Numbered from the stretch's first letter, positions 34,093 through 43,979 are shown. The stretch is 64,000 nt of DNA from Arthrobacter oryzae (GCF_030812315.1 NZ_JAUSSM010000002.1:620001-684000), one strand, 5' to 3'. The notes: generated from the letters alone by a model not told the origin. Numbers and translations: made by a program.

Positions 34093-34841
34093 CGGGAAGC
34101 CCCACGGCGCCGGCCGGCCTCAGCGTCATCCCTGCTAACGGGGAACCGCTCCGCGAGTCCCCGGCCATGCTGGTCCTTCCCGGCGGCGGCTACGAACGCC
34201 ACGCCGACCACGAGGCCGAGCCGGTGGCCGGCTGGCTGGCGTCGCTGGGCATCCACGCCTTTGTGCTGCGGTACCGGGTGGCGCCGCACCGCCACCCGGC
34301 GCCCCTGCAGGATGCCAAGGCCGCCCTCGCCTGGATCCGGACCGGCCGGCACGGACTCGCTGTAAACCGGTCGCGGGTTGGTGTCCTCGGGTTCTCCGCC
34401 GGCGGCCATCTTGCGGCCACACTGGCCGCCGGCATCCCCTCCGGCGAGGAATCACTCGATGTACCGGGCTCCCGGCCCGACCTGTCCATCCTGTGCTATC
34501 CCGTGCTGTCCTTCGAAGCTGCCGTCCACCAGGGCAGCATCAACAACCTGCTCGGCGCCTCGCCATCCAAGGAGATCCTGGCGGGACTGTCTGCCGAGCT
34601 GACTGTCACCGGCGACACTCCCCCGGCCTTCATCTGGCACACTTTTGACGACGGAGCCGTGGATGTCGAGCACAGCCTCCGGTATGCCCTCGCGCTGCGC
34701 CACGCTGCTGTGCCCGCCGAACTGCATGTCTATCCGCATGGCCGGCATGGGCTGGGCCTGGCTGCCGGGGTCCCCGGCGTGGAGCGGTGGACGGAGCTGT
34801 GTGCCACGTGGCTTGCCGGGCGCGGCTGGCGCCCTGCCTAG
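34080..34841 (+). CDS. Alpha/beta hydrolase, acetyl (xylan) esterase-like
   Basis: A 253-residue hydrolase of the BD-FAE/acetyl-esterase type. Oxyanion-hole motif LPGGGYERHADHE near residue 33, then VLRYRVAP, nucleophile elbow GFSAGGHLA near residue 104, an aspartate-containing WHTFDDGAVDVEHS stretch, and the catalytic histidine in YPHGRHGLGLA. No signal peptide, so it acts in the cytoplasm on imported acylated sugars. The start is a GTG that overlaps the last 13 bases of the LacI gene, so the two should be coupled. This links deacetylation of a carbohydrate to the neighbouring sugar operon; that link is an inference. Confidence 0.85.
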   Translation: MDALTGSPTAPAGLSVIPANGEPLRESPAMLVLPGGGYERHADHEAEPVAGWLASLGIHAFVLRYRVAPHRHPAPLQDAKAALAWIRTGRHGLAVNRSRVGVLGFSAGGHLAATLAAGIPSGEESLDVPGSRPDLSILCYPVLSFEAAVHQGSINNLLGASPSKEILAGLSAELTVTGDTPPAFIWHTFDDGAVDVEHSLRYALALRHAAVPAELHVYPHGRHGLGLAAGVPGVERWTELCATWLAGRGWRPA

Positions 34842-34918
34842 GCGGGCACCCGAGCCCACGCCTGAGATTCGACGCAGCGGCGTTCCGTCGCAGCAGGCAA
34901 CCGGTCTAGCCTGTTTCC

Positions 34919-35566
34919 ATGACCGCCAAGCGATCCGACAGCCCTGCACCGGTGACCGCAGCGCCCGTGACCACCGCGCCGGTGACCACTGCGCCGGCCG
35001 AATGGCCCGACGTCGAACGCCTTTTCGGTGTTCGCGGCGAGCCGTCGCGCTGCTGGTGCAGGTTTTTCGCCCTGACCGGGCCGGAATGGAATGACTCCGC
35101 TCCCGGGGACCGTAAGAACCAACTACGGGAAAAGTTCGACGCCGGCGCACCGGCGCCCGGGGTCCTCGCCTTCAGGGACGGCCAGCCGGTGGGCTGGTGC
35201 GCGGTCGAACCGCGCGGCTGCTACCCGCGGATCCTGCGTTCGCAGGTTTTGAAGGCCGCCGGCCCGGCCGCGGCCAGCCAGCCCGGGGACGGACCTGAAC
35301 TGCCCGTCTGGTCGGTGAGCTGCTTCGTCGTCGCACCGGGCCACCGCCGCACCGGTGTGGCTGCAGCGCTGCTTCAGGCCGCCGTCGGCCATGCCTTTGC
35401 CCACGGCGCCGGCATCGTGGAAGGCTACCCCGTTGTACCTGAGCAGCGGCCGAAAGCGGGCCCCGCCGATCTCTACCACGGAACCCTGAAACTGTTCCTG
35501 GCCGCCGGCTTCAAGGTAGTCAGCGACGCGGTCCCCGGCCGGGCGGTGGTCCGGCTCGTCGCCTAA
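34919..35566 (+). CDS. GNAT-family N-acetyltransferase
   Basis: A 215-residue acetyltransferase. The acetyl-CoA loop reads VVAPGHRRTGVAAALL near residues 139-155, preceded by VWSVSCF and followed by a typical GNAT end (LFLAAGFKVV). Residues 9-27 are a low-complexity stretch with repeated APVTTAPVTTAP, made by tandem 15-base units in the DNA. A WCRFF motif near residue 41, with its cysteine-rich RCWC, is found in this subgroup of actinobacterial GNATs. Substrate unknown. It stands alone between the hydrolase and the convergent ROK regulator. Confidence 0.85.
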   Translation: MTAKRSDSPAPVTAAPVTTAPVTTAPAEWPDVERLFGVRGEPSRCWCRFFALTGPEWNDSAPGDRKNQLREKFDAGAPAPGVLAFRDGQPVGWCAVEPRGCYPRILRSQVLKAAGPAAASQPGDGPELPVWSVSCFVVAPGHRRTGVAAALLQAAVGHAFAHGAGIVEGYPVVPEQRPKAGPADLYHGTLKLFLAAGFKVVSDAVPGRAVVRLVA

Positions 35567-35608
35567 TCCTGAACACCGGCCCGGCCTGAGCACAGCCCGG
35601 CGCGAAGC

Positions 35609-36865
35609 CTATCCTGCCGGTGTCAGGCTGAACGGGGCGGCCAGGACGGAGCGCAGGGAACTTCCGGCCGCACCCAGCAACGCCGCGGACTGGCCCAGCT
35701 CCGAGACCGCAACCCTGTCGGGACTGACGACGCCGGGCGAATAGTCGGCCAGGCTCCGCACCACAGCGGGAGTAATCCACGGTCCCATCTGGGTGAAGTG
35801 GCCGCCGAGCACCACGGCGGACAGGTTCATCAGGCGCGCCGTGGATGCCGCGGCAATCCCCAGGTAGTGGCCTGCGCGGGCGACCGCTGAAATGGCGGCC
35901 GAATCTCCGGAGGCGAGTTGTTCGCGGAGCCCCGCGAGCCGCACGGATGCCGTGCCCGGCGGAATGCCTGCTTCGGAGAAGATGGCCTCCTGCCCGGCGA
36001 ACGTTTCCAGGCAGCCATGGCCGCCGCATGAGCAGTCGGGCCCGGACGGTTCCACCACCATGTGGCCCACCTCGCCTGCCTGCCCCCGGGGGCCTGCGAA
36101 CAGTTCGGAGCCGATCACCAGGCCACCACCGACCCCCACTTCCCCGGAGACAAAGAGGTAGTCGTGGAAATCCAGTCCGTGCCCGTACCAAAGCTCGCCC
36201 AACGCCGCGCAGTTGGCTTCATTGTGCAGGACCGTGCCGAACGGCGCAGCGGGAAGCAGCCTGCCAAGCTCCAGTGCAACCCCGCGCCAGTGCAGGTTGG
36301 GGGCGCTGTCCACAGTCCCCGATGTCGCGTCCACGAGTCCGGGAACAGCAAGTCCACCGCCTAAAATCACGATTCCGGCCGCGGACGCTTCGGCAGCAAT
36401 GTCGCTGACCAGCCCGGCCAGCAGGGTCATGACGGATTCGGGCGACTCGCCGCGGTTGCTGCTTTCCAGTGTCCTGTGGATCCGCAGCGTTCCGCCAAGG
36501 TCCAGAAGCCCGGCCGAAATATAGTCGACATTGATTTCCATGCCCACCACGCCGCGGCGGTTGCTCAACTCCAGGGCCACGCCCGGGCGGCCGCGTTCAC
36601 CGTCCCGGGCAGCGCCGGACTCCGCCACCAGCCCGGCATCCACCAGCTCCGCGACGAGGCTGGACACGGAGGCCTTGGTGAGGCCCGTCCGGGCCGCCAG
36701 GTCAGCACGTGTTGGGTGCATGTCCGGATCACTGCGCGCCTTCGCCAGGGAAGCCAGCACCCGCACCAGGTTTCCGCGCCGGACATCCTCGACGCGGCCG
36801 GGCGCAGGGCGGCCCGGACCGCCGTCGGCATTTTTTTCCAGAGACATTTCCGCCGCCTTGATCAT
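35609..36865 (-). CDS. ROK-family transcriptional regulator, xylose (XylR) type
   Basis: A 418-residue protein: an N-terminal winged helix (ADLAARTGLTKASVSSLVAELVDAG, near residues 53-77) followed by a ROK sugar-kinase-like domain. The ROK zinc-binding motif with C-x-C-G-x-x-G-C appears in DCSCGGHGCLE, and GEVGVGGGLVIG and AGEVGHMVV are conserved ROK motifs. It is divergent from xylA and a TAGTT-N9-AACTA inverted repeat lies between, so it should be the repressor of xylAB released by xylose. GTG/ATG choice: ATG 36865 is the first start, and a second ATG (36847) exists. Confidence 0.88.
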   Translation of the reverse strand: MIKAAEMSLEKNADGGPGRPAPGRVEDVRRGNLVRVLASLAKARSDPDMHPTRADLAARTGLTKASVSSLVAELVDAGLVAESGAARDGERGRPGVALELSNRRGVVGMEINVDYISAGLLDLGGTLRIHRTLESSNRGESPESVMTLLAGLVSDIAAEASAAGIVILGGGLAVPGLVDATSGTVDSAPNLHWRGVALELGRLLPAAPFGTVLHNEANCAALGELWYGHGLDFHDYLFVSGEVGVGGGLVIGSELFAGPRGQAGEVGHMVVEPSGPDCSCGGHGCLETFAGQEAIFSEAGIPPGTASVRLAGLREQLASGDSAAISAVARAGHYLGIAAASTARLMNLSAVVLGGHFTQMGPWITPAVVRSLADYSPGVVSPDRVAVSELGQSAALLGAAGSSLRSVLAAPFSLTPAG

Positions 36866-36889
36866 TGACCTAAGTCAATCATGATGCAT

Positions 36890-36908
36890 ATAGTTCAGAT
36901 TGAAAACT
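36890..36908. promoter_or_regulatory. Candidate XylR operator
   Basis: TAGTT (36890-36894) and AACTA (36904-36908) form an inverted repeat with 9 bases between, in the gap between the ROK regulator and xylA. The TTAGTTT...AAACTAA pattern of Bacillus XylR sites is similar but longer. Confidence 0.6.
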
Positions 36909-36963
36909 AATTGATCCTCCGGCTCCCCAGCAGTGGCCGGCCCCTCTGAACCAAGGACGCTTC

Positions 36964-38151
36964 ATGACTCTTCAGCCCACCCCTGCAGACCGTTTCACCT
37001 TCGGCCTTTGGACCGTCGGCTGGACCGGCGCGGATCCGTTCGGCGTCGCCACCCGCCCCGCACTGGACCCAGTCGAGGCCGTACGCAAGCTCAGCGAACT
37101 CGGCGCCTACGGCATCACCTTCCACGACAACGACCTGATCCCGTTCGACGCCACGTCCTCCGAGCGCGGTCTGATCCTGAAGAACTTCAAGGCAGCCCTG
37201 GCCGAGACCGGCCTGAAGACCCCCATGGTCACCACCAACCTGTTCAGCCACCCGGTCTTCAAGGACGGCGGCTTCACCTCCAACGACCGGTCCGTCCGCC
37301 GGTTCGCGCTCAGCAAGGTCCTGCAGAACATCGACCTCGCAGCCGAGCTGGGCGCCGAAACCTTCGTGATGTGGGGCGGACGCGAAGGCAGCGAATACGA
37401 CGGCTCCAAGGACCTCTCGGCCGCCCTGGACCGCATGAAGGAGGGCGTGGACACGGCCGCGGCCTACATCAAGGACAAAGGCTACGGCCTCCGGATCGCC
37501 CTGGAACCCAAGCCCAACGAGCCCCGCGGTGACATCTTCCTTCCGACAGTCGGACACGGGCTGGCCTTTATCGCCCAGCTCGAACACGGCGACATCGTGG
37601 GCCTCAACCCGGAAACCGGCCACGAGCAGATGGCCGGACTGAACTTCACCCACGGCATCGCCCAGGCACTGTGGGCAGGGAAGCTCTTCCACATCGACCT
37701 CAACGGCCAGCGCGGCATCAAGTACGACCAGGACCTCGTCTTCGGCCACGGCGACCTGACCAGCGCATTCTTCACGGTGGACCTTCTCGAAAACGGGTTC
37801 CCCAACGGCGGCCCCAAGTACGACGGTCCGCGTCACTTCGACTACAAGCCCTCCCGCACCGACGGCTACGACGGTGTCTGGGAATCCGCAAAGTCCAACA
37901 TGTCCATGTACCTGCTGCTCAAGGAACGCGCCCTCGCCTTCCGCGCCGACCCCGACGTGCAGGAAGCGTTGAAGACGTCCGGCGTGTTCGAACTCGGCGA
38001 GCCCACACTTGCCGCCGGCGAGACCGCCGCGGAGCTGCTCGCTGACGCCTCCGCCTTCGCGGAGTTCGACGCCGATGCGGCCGCCCAGCGCTCGTTCGCC
38101 TTCGTCCGCCTCAACCAGTTGGCCATCGAGCACCTGCTCGGCGCCCGCTAG
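36964..38151 (+). CDS. xylA: Xylose isomerase
   Basis: Converts D-xylose to D-xylulose in the cytoplasm; 395 residues, the group I actinobacterial type used for glucose isomerisation in industry. Start region [17 protein letters not shown], the catalytic histidine in [11 protein letters not shown] near residue 53, metal-ligand residues in [13 protein letters not shown] near residue 180, and [22 protein letters not shown] near residue 243. ATG 36964 has AAGGA 8 bases upstream. xylB follows after 85 bases containing a hairpin. It is controlled, by position, by the divergent ROK regulator. Confidence 0.97.
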   Translation: MTLQPTPADRFTFGLWTVGWTGADPFGVATRPALDPVEAVRKLSELGAYGITFHDNDLIPFDATSSERGLILKNFKAALAETGLKTPMVTTNLFSHPVFKDGGFTSNDRSVRRFALSKVLQNIDLAAELGAETFVMWGGREGSEYDGSKDLSAALDRMKEGVDTAAAYIKDKGYGLRIALEPKPNEPRGDIFLPTVGHGLAFIAQLEHGDIVGLNPETGHEQMAGLNFTHGIAQALWAGKLFHIDLNGQRGIKYDQDLVFGHGDLTSAFFTVDLLENGFPNGGPKYDGPRHFDYKPSRTDGYDGVWESAKSNMSMYLLLKERALAFRADPDVQEALKTSGVFELGEPTLAAGETAAELLADASAFAEFDADAAAQRSFAFVRLNQLAIEHLLGAR

Positions 38152-38179
38152 GCCCGCTTTCCCCAACAGCACTACCCGC

Positions 38180-38215
38180 TGCCGCCGGATCCGGATATTG
38201 CCGGGTCCGGCGGCA
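38180..38215 (+). repeat. Inverted repeat between xylA and xylB
   Basis: 10-bp arms TGCCGCCGGA (38180-38189) and TCCGGCGGCA (38206-38215). No T-run follows, so it may protect xylA mRNA or set the xylA:xylB ratio rather than stop transcription. Confidence 0.5.
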
Positions 38216-38236
38216 ACCTTGCAGAAAGAACCCGCC

Positions 38237-39664
38237 ATGCCGCTAGTCGCCGGAATCGACAGCTCCACACAGTCATGCAAAGTGGTGATCCGCGAAGCCG
38301 GCACCGGCGTGCTGGTCCGCCAGGGGCGCGCGGCCCACCCCGAAGGCAGCGAGATCCACCCCGACCACTGGTGGACTGCCCTCCAGGAGGCCATCGCCCA
38401 GGCGGGCGGCATTGACGACGTCGCCGCCGTGTCCGTCGGCGGCCAGCAGCACGGCATGGTGTGCCTGGATTCCTCCGGTGCGGTGGTCCGCCCGGCGCTG
38501 CTGTGGAACGACACACGCTCGGCCGGCGACGCCGAGCAGCTCATCGCAGAGGCGGGCGACGGCGACCCCGCCGCCGGCGCCGCCTTTTGGGCGGAGGCGA
38601 CAGGGACCGTCCCGGTGGCGTCCCTGACCATCACTAAACTTCGCTGGCTGGCACGGGAGGAACCGGACAATGCCCGCCGCGTCGCGGCCGTCTGCCTCCC
38701 GCATGACTGGCTCAGCTGGCGGCTGGCCGGCCACGGACCAGGAACGGGTCCGTCGTCGCTGCAGCTGCTCCGGACTGACAGGTCCGACGCGTCCGGCACG
38801 GGCTACTTCTCCACGGCGTCGGGGACCTACTTACCGGAGATTCTCGAGAAGGCCCTTGGCCATGTGCCGGTGCTTCCCGCCGTCGCCGGTTCACTGGAGG
38901 CCGCCGGGCAGACCCCGGCCGGTGCGCTCATCGGCCCCGGAGCCGGCGACAACGCCGCTGCTGCCCTCGGCGTCGACGCGCGTCCCGGCGATGTTGTGGT
39001 GTCGCTGGGAACGTCAGGGACCGTCTTCGCCGTCTCTGCGGCTCCCGCCGCCGATGCGACCGGACTCGTTGCCGGTTTCGCAGATGCCACCGGCAACTTC
39101 CTCCCCCTTGCCTGCACACTGAACGCCACCCGGATTTTCGATTCCACCGCTGCGCTGCTCGGCGTGACCCTTGCCGGACTCACGGAACTCGCCCTGGACG
39201 CCCCGGCCGGATCCGGCGGGCTCACGCTTGTGCCGTATTTCGAAGGTGAACGCACACCCAACCTGCCGCACGCCACCGGCTCCCTCCACGGGGCCACCCT
39301 GGCCAGCTACACGCGCCCCAACCTGGCCCGGGCCGCCGTCGAAGGCGTGGTCTGTTCCCTCGCGGACGGCCTGGCGGCTTTGCAGGCACAGGGGGTCACT
39401 GCCGCGCGGATCATCCTGGTGGGAGGCGGGGCGCAGTCCGCTGCGGTGCAGCAGATTGCCGCCTCCGTATTCGGCCTCCCCGTCGTGGTGCCCGAGCCAG
39501 GGGAATACGTGGCCGACGGCGCCGCCCGCCAGGCGGCGGCCGTCCTCACGGGACGGTGGCCGGAGTGGGAATCGGCCCGGATCAACGTGACGTCGCCCGG
39601 CGGCGGCTCCCCGGACGTCCTCGCCCAGTACCGGCGTTACGCGGGGGCCTACCTCAACGGTTGA
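38237..39664 (+). CDS. xylB: Xylulokinase
   Basis: FGGY-family kinase that phosphorylates D-xylulose; about 475 residues from ATG 38237. N-terminus [14 protein letters not shown] is the phosphate-binding motif, followed by [14 protein letters not shown] and LWNDTRS near residues 70-90, DWLSWRL, and the C-terminal ATPase part with [14 protein letters not shown] near residue 255 and the [10 protein letters not shown] motif near residue 395. The upstream open frame is read out of xylA and not used. Its last 11 bases overlap the convergent mutarotase gene. Confidence 0.96.
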   Translation: MPLVAGIDSSTQSCKVVIREAGTGVLVRQGRAAHPEGSEIHPDHWWTALQEAIAQAGGIDDVAAVSVGGQQHGMVCLDSSGAVVRPALLWNDTRSAGDAEQLIAEAGDGDPAAGAAFWAEATGTVPVASLTITKLRWLAREEPDNARRVAAVCLPHDWLSWRLAGHGPGTGPSSLQLLRTDRSDASGTGYFSTASGTYLPEILEKALGHVPVLPAVAGSLEAAGQTPAGALIGPGAGDNAAAALGVDARPGDVVVSLGTSGTVFAVSAAPAADATGLVAGFADATGNFLPLACTLNATRIFDSTAALLGVTLAGLTELALDAPAGSGGLTLVPYFEGERTPNLPHATGSLHGATLASYTRPNLARAAVEGVVCSLADGLAALQAQGVTAARIILVGGGAQSAAVQQIAASVFGLPVVVPEPGEYVADGAARQAAAVLTGRWPEWESARINVTSPGGGSPDVLAQYRRYAGAYLNG

Positions 39665-40559
39665 GCGCCCGGATGGTCCAGCTGGCCTCGTGGGACTCCC
39701 CCGGGGCCAGCCGGATCACGCCGGTACCGCTGTTGAACGCATCCGGCGGGCACGTCATGGGTTCAACCGCGAGGCCAAGCCGGGACGGCCCTGCGGGTTT
39801 GTCCGCGGTGTGGATCTGCAGCCACGGCCACGCACTATCCCACTCCAGCTCGACGCCGGTGCCGGACGGGTCAAAGGCCCGAACGGCCGCGAGGCCGTCC
39901 CCGTTGGGAATCAGGCCGGTAAAGGCATGGTCGATCTCCACGGCACCCAGGAGCTTTTCGGTCCGGAAGTCGAAGGCGTGGCCCTCGACGCCGGCCATGC
40001 CTTCGGGCAGGAGCCTGTCGGCGGAGACCTCCATGTATTCGGTGGCCGGGATCTGCACGGTCCACTCATCGAGCGGGGCGTTTCCGGCTACAAGGTACGG
40101 GTGGGGGCAGACGCCGTAGGGCGCCGCATCCGCCCCAATGTTCTCGGCACGAACGGTGCTGCGCAGCCCGTCGGCCCGCAGCTCGTATTCAACGGAGACG
40201 TCAAGGCGCCCCGGATACCCCTCGCCCGGCTCGACGCGGGCGCCAAGGCGGACGGACAAAGCGGTCTGTTCCCGCAGTTCCCACAGTGCCCCGAACACCA
40301 GTCCGTGAAGGGCGGTCCCCCGCTCCTCCTCGTTGACCGCGGCCTGGAAATCCCCGCCGTCGAAGCTGTAGCGGCCATCAGCCAGCCGGTTCGGCCACGG
40401 AGCACAGATGACACCGCGGTAGTCCGGGATACCGCCGTCGGCGCCGAAGCTGATCACCAGATCGCGGCCGTCGTGCCGGAGTTCGCGGAGGGCCCCTCCC
40501 CTGGCCGTGGCGATGGCGGTGTAGGGGCCGAAACTGATCTGGTGCTCGGTGGCGGTCAT
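39654..40559 (-). CDS. Aldose 1-epimerase family protein
   Basis: A 301-residue galactose-mutarotase-like protein. Motifs: [15 protein letters not shown] near the start, [17 protein letters not shown] near residue 51 with the arginine of the active site, [12 protein letters not shown] near residue 83 with the first histidine, [10 protein letters not shown] near residue 149 with the second, and the glutamate-containing [15 protein letters not shown] near residue 265. It interconverts sugar anomers, consistent with a role next to xylAB. It converges on xylB with overlapping stops, so it has its own promoter. Confidence 0.9.
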   Translation of the reverse strand: MTATEHQISFGPYTAIATARGGALRELRHDGRDLVISFGADGGIPDYRGVICAPWPNRLADGRYSFDGGDFQAAVNEEERGTALHGLVFGALWELREQTALSVRLGARVEPGEGYPGRLDVSVEYELRADGLRSTVRAENIGADAAPYGVCPHPYLVAGNAPLDEWTVQIPATEYMEVSADRLLPEGMAGVEGHAFDFRTEKLLGAVEIDHAFTGLIPNGDGLAAVRAFDPSGTGVELEWDSAWPWLQIHTADKPAGPSRLGLAVEPMTCPPDAFNSGTGVIRLAPGESHEASWTIRALNR

Positions 40560-40642
40560 GTGGTTTCCGTTACTGCTGGGAGAGGTTGTTAGCGCTCACT
40601 ATTGTAATCCCCTGCCATCACTTCCCGCGATGGGCGCGGCCA

Positions 40643-41410
40643 TCAGGGCAGCGTGAGGATCACCGGCCCGTCCGCCGTGACGGCGACGGTGTGTTCGCTG
40701 TGGGCCGCCCGGCGGCCGTTGGCGGACCGCAGCGTCCACTCGTCGTCGTCGTGGTAGTAGTCGTCTTTGCCTCCGAGGATCAGCATCGGTTCAATGGCGA
40801 TCACCAGCCCCTCCGTCAGTTTTATGCCACGGCCGGGACGACCATCGTTCGGCACAGGAGGCTCTGCGTGCATCGTCCGGCCGATCCCGTGACCGCCGTG
40901 ATCGGCCAGCAGGCCGTAGCCGGCCCGGCGTGCCGCTCCGCCGATCGCATAGGCAAGGTCGCCCATTTTGTTGCCGATCCGGGCCATCTCGATTCCACGC
41001 GCCAGGGCCGCATCGGTGGCAGCAACCAGCGCGAGGTCCATCGGATCCGGAGTGCCGACGACGAAGCTGACGGCGGCATCCCCGCACCAGCCCTCCAAGA
41101 ACGCGCCGCAGTCCACACTGAGGAGGTCACCGTCCTGTAGCCGGTAGTCGTTCGGGATCCCGTGGACCACTGCGTCGTTGACGCTGGTGCAGATGACACC
41201 CGGAAAAGGAACCGAGGCCCACCGGGGACGGTAGTTGAGGAAGGCGGGCGCTGCACCCGCGGCCGAAATCGTCTCGGCGGCCAGTTCATCAAGTTCCTTG
41301 AGGGAGACACCCACATCCGCTGCGTCCTTCACCGCAGCCAGGGTGTTAGCCACGACCCGCCCGGCCTCACGCATCTGCGCAATCTCGTCTGGGCTCTTGA
41401 TCATGGACAT
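40643..41410 (-). CDS. map: Methionine aminopeptidase, type I
   Basis: Removes the initiator methionine; 255 residues. The five metal ligands can be placed in SVDCGAF (Asp near residue 98), the following GDAAVSF (Asp), HGGHGIGRTMH (His near residue 173), AIEPML (Glu near residue 206) and HSEHTVAVT (Glu near residue 237). I start at ATG 41410 (MSMIKSPDE) because CGGAGG lies 7 bases before it; the frame is open to 41545 without support. It is separate from the ribosomal-protein and secY genes next to which the main map gene often sits, so it may be a second copy. Confidence 0.94.
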   Translation of the reverse strand: MSMIKSPDEIAQMREAGRVVANTLAAVKDAADVGVSLKELDELAAETISAAGAAPAFLNYRPRWASVPFPGVICTSVNDAVVHGIPNDYRLQDGDLLSVDCGAFLEGWCGDAAVSFVVGTPDPMDLALVAATDAALARGIEMARIGNKMGDLAYAIGGAARRAGYGLLADHGGHGIGRTMHAEPPVPNDGRPGRGIKLTEGLVIAIEPMLILGGKDDYYHDDDEWTLRSANGRRAAHSEHTVAVTADGPVILTLP

Positions 41411-41536
41411 GCTGGTACCTCCGGGATGCTGGCGCAGTCCCGGAGGATTGCCTTCTCCGGCGGACCGCTGTTTTGTGCTCCACTCTAGGGCCCGGACACC
41501 AGGTAAGCACGGACCACTTGTGGCTATCGTTGCTCC

Positions 41537-42226
41537 ATGGGACACAGCGACGTGCTTGCAGCCATCCGGGCCAGGCTCACCGCCTCCGCCGACCCGGCGC
41601 GTGGCGCTGGCGCACAGGCCTACCTGAAATCGGCCATGCCGCAGTTGGGCGTGCGTGTGCCCGAGGTGCGAAGGATCGTCAAAGCTGAGGCCGCAGCCGC
41701 GCCGTTCACGTCGGCCGACGAGCTGAGGTCAGCCGTGCTGGAGCTCTTCCGGACGGCGACCTACCGGGAGGAACGGTATGCCGCGATAGACCTGACGGCC
41801 TCGCGGCTTGTGAGGACGGACCTGGCAATGTTGCCTGTCTACGAGGAAATCATCCGCACCGGAGCGTGGTGGGACCTGGTGGACGGTGTGGAAGACCGGC
41901 TGGGCCGGCTGCTGCAGGCTCACCGGAGCGTGTTGACACCGGTCCTGCTGCGGTGGAGCACGGACCCGGACTTCTGGATCCGGAGGTCGTCCATCACGGC
42001 CCAGTTGGGGGCGAAAGCCAACACCGACACCGAACTCCTGGCCGCCGTTATCGAGGCCAACCTGGCGGACCGGGAGTTCTTCATCCGCAAGGCCATCGGC
42101 TGGGCGTTGCGCGAGTACGCAAAAACCGATCCTGCGTGGGTCAGGCAGTTTGCTGCGAAGCACGCGGCCGGCCTCAGCCCGCTTTCACTCCGCGAGGCGC
42201 TCCGGAACCTGCCTGCAGAAGACTGA
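41537..42226 (+). CDS. DNA alkylation repair protein, AlkD-like
   Basis: A 229-residue all-helical HEAT-repeat protein. It begins with a short helix and the YLKSAMPQLGVRVPEVRRIVK segment typical of the AlkD family and continues with repeats (YREERYAAIDLTASRL, WWDLVDGVEDRLGRLL, RRSSITAQLGAK). The C-terminal SLREALRNLP fits too. AlkD is a glycosylase for bulky or positively charged alkylated bases; the catalytic tryptophan/aspartate pair may be the WWDLVD stretch near residue 113. It is divergent from map with about 125 bases between. Confidence 0.87.
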   Translation: MGHSDVLAAIRARLTASADPARGAGAQAYLKSAMPQLGVRVPEVRRIVKAEAAAAPFTSADELRSAVLELFRTATYREERYAAIDLTASRLVRTDLAMLPVYEEIIRTGAWWDLVDGVEDRLGRLLQAHRSVLTPVLLRWSTDPDFWIRRSSITAQLGAKANTDTELLAAVIEANLADREFFIRKAIGWALREYAKTDPAWVRQFAAKHAAGLSPLSLREALRNLPAED

Positions 42227-42265
42227 CCGCCGGGAATAGACGGACCGAACTGTGTCCGGCTCCCG

Positions 42266-43852
42266 TCAGATGACCGGGCGGGTGGTCACCGGCTCGTCCG
42301 GTTTGCTGAACAGCTGCTTCGTTTTGGGGTCCAGGAAGATCAGGTACAGCGCGAACATCAGGGCGATGATGGCCGCGGCGTTGCGTGCAAGGGCCAGGGG
42401 AAGGCCCAGGTCCTCGGTCTGCAGGTAGGGGAAGACTTCCAGCTGGTCCGAGATGGCGTAAACCATAAAGAAGGACACGATGAAGTAGAGGGCCTTCACC
42501 TGCCAGTCGTCCCGGATGCCGGTAACGGCAAACAGCGGGATAAGCCACACCACATACCAGGACTGGATCATGGGGGCGAGCAGGACCACTGCCGCGAACG
42601 CCAGGGTGAGCCGGCGCATCAGCCGGTCATGGTCGCCGCGGAAGATCTGCCAGGCGACGATACCGACGGCGAGCAGCTTGCCGGCGTCGTAAACCCATTT
42701 GGCCAGCCCCCAGCCGTCCAGCCCGAAGGCGTTGGAGATGGAGGCCACCACGAGCCCCAGCAGGCCGACCGGGGCGTACCAGATCCAGATGCTGCCGGGG
42801 GCGGACAACCCGTTCACCCAGCCGAAGCCGAAGCCGTTCACCAGGCTCATGCCGTACAGGATTGCCACGCTGATGCCGGCTGTGAGTCCCCAGAAAATGA
42901 ACTTCCGTGGCCAGGCTGCGTTCTTACCGGCCCAGAGAAGCCCGATGAACGGCAGGAACACGATAGTGATCGGTTTGACGGAGATCGAAAGCGTCACAAG
43001 CACGAGTCCGAACACCACACGCTTGGTAGCGCAGTAGTAGAGCCCGGCCAGCGCGAGTCCGATCATCAGCGCATCGTTGTGGACGCTGGCGATGAAGTTG
43101 GTGAGGAAGAGCGGGTTGGCTGCAGTCAGCCACAGCGCCCGGTGCGGATTCACGCCGTGCAGCTCCGCCAGTTTGGGCACATAGACAATGCACAGCACGA
43201 CGCCAACGAGCGCCGCCAGCCGGAACAGCATCACGCTGGCTTCCGGGTGCACGTTCGTGGTCCACACCACGAGTTGTTCAATCCACAGGAACAGCTGGCC
43301 GTACGGAACCGGCGCTTCCGTCCACATCTTGTCAGCACCGAGCTGGAAATAGTTGGACAGGGCCGAGATGCCGTTCTCGTAGGGGTTGAAGCCTTCGACC
43401 ATAAGGCGGCCCTGCCCGATGTAGGCGTACACGTCCCGGCTGAAGAGCGGCACGGAGAACATCATGGGCAGCCCCCACAGGGCGACTGCCTGCAGCGTGG
43501 CCTTGCGGGCACCAGCGCCCCAAACACGCACACGCTGGCCAAGGCGAAGCCAGGCACGGACCAGGAGCATGCCGCCCACGGCCAGCAGCACGATGGACAG
43601 CGCAACTCCCACGGCTTCTGTGCGCATCCAGATGAACAGCGGCAGGCGGCGAAGCTCCGAGACGGGGGCGAGCCAGCCGACCCCCAGCGAGCCGATCGCC
43701 ATGAACATCGAACCTGCGAACCCCGAGAGGAGGGGTGAGAGGGCGTTGTCCACTTCAGCCGCTGCCGGCTCCGGTGACGTACCGGCAGCCACATTTCCCG
43801 CCGCAGGTACAGGCGCCGTCATCTCAGGATCGTCCAATCTGTTGTGGGGCAT
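42266..43852 (-). CDS. mptB: MptB-like polyprenol-phosphomannose-dependent alpha-1,6-mannosyltransferase
   Basis: A 528-residue GT-C type membrane enzyme with about 12 transmembrane segments starting near residue 47. The acidic motif after the first segment appears as VPLFSRDVYAYIGQGRLMVEGFNPYENG near residue 137, as expected for the external catalytic loop. Mycobacterial and corynebacterial MptB elongates the lipomannan backbone from polyprenyl-phosphate mannose outside the membrane. This organism probably makes related lipomannan-like polymers, a context inference. It is divergent from orn. Confidence 0.83.
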   Translation of the reverse strand: MPHNRLDDPEMTAPVPAAGNVAAGTSPEPAAAEVDNALSPLLSGFAGSMFMAIGSLGVGWLAPVSELRRLPLFIWMRTEAVGVALSIVLLAVGGMLLVRAWLRLGQRVRVWGAGARKATLQAVALWGLPMMFSVPLFSRDVYAYIGQGRLMVEGFNPYENGISALSNYFQLGADKMWTEAPVPYGQLFLWIEQLVVWTTNVHPEASVMLFRLAALVGVVLCIVYVPKLAELHGVNPHRALWLTAANPLFLTNFIASVHNDALMIGLALAGLYYCATKRVVFGLVLVTLSISVKPITIVFLPFIGLLWAGKNAAWPRKFIFWGLTAGISVAILYGMSLVNGFGFGWVNGLSAPGSIWIWYAPVGLLGLVVASISNAFGLDGWGLAKWVYDAGKLLAVGIVAWQIFRGDHDRLMRRLTLAFAAVVLLAPMIQSWYVVWLIPLFAVTGIRDDWQVKALYFIVSFFMVYAISDQLEVFPYLQTEDLGLPLALARNAAAIIALMFALYLIFLDPKTKQLFSKPDEPVTTRPVI

Positions 43853-43979
43853 ATTTCACCCGATGGCAGCCGGGCAGGCCGGCGGAAGCGGGGCCGCAGC
43901 AGTGAAGAAAGGGCACCGCCACGTACCCGAAATCCTAGCATCGGACAGCTCAAGAGCCGCGAAACGGTAGGCTGGGCGG

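Noticed and set aside
36907..38799. 630-codon minus-strand frame opposite xylA and xylB
   Set aside because: Spans two certain genes on the other strand and has no domain.
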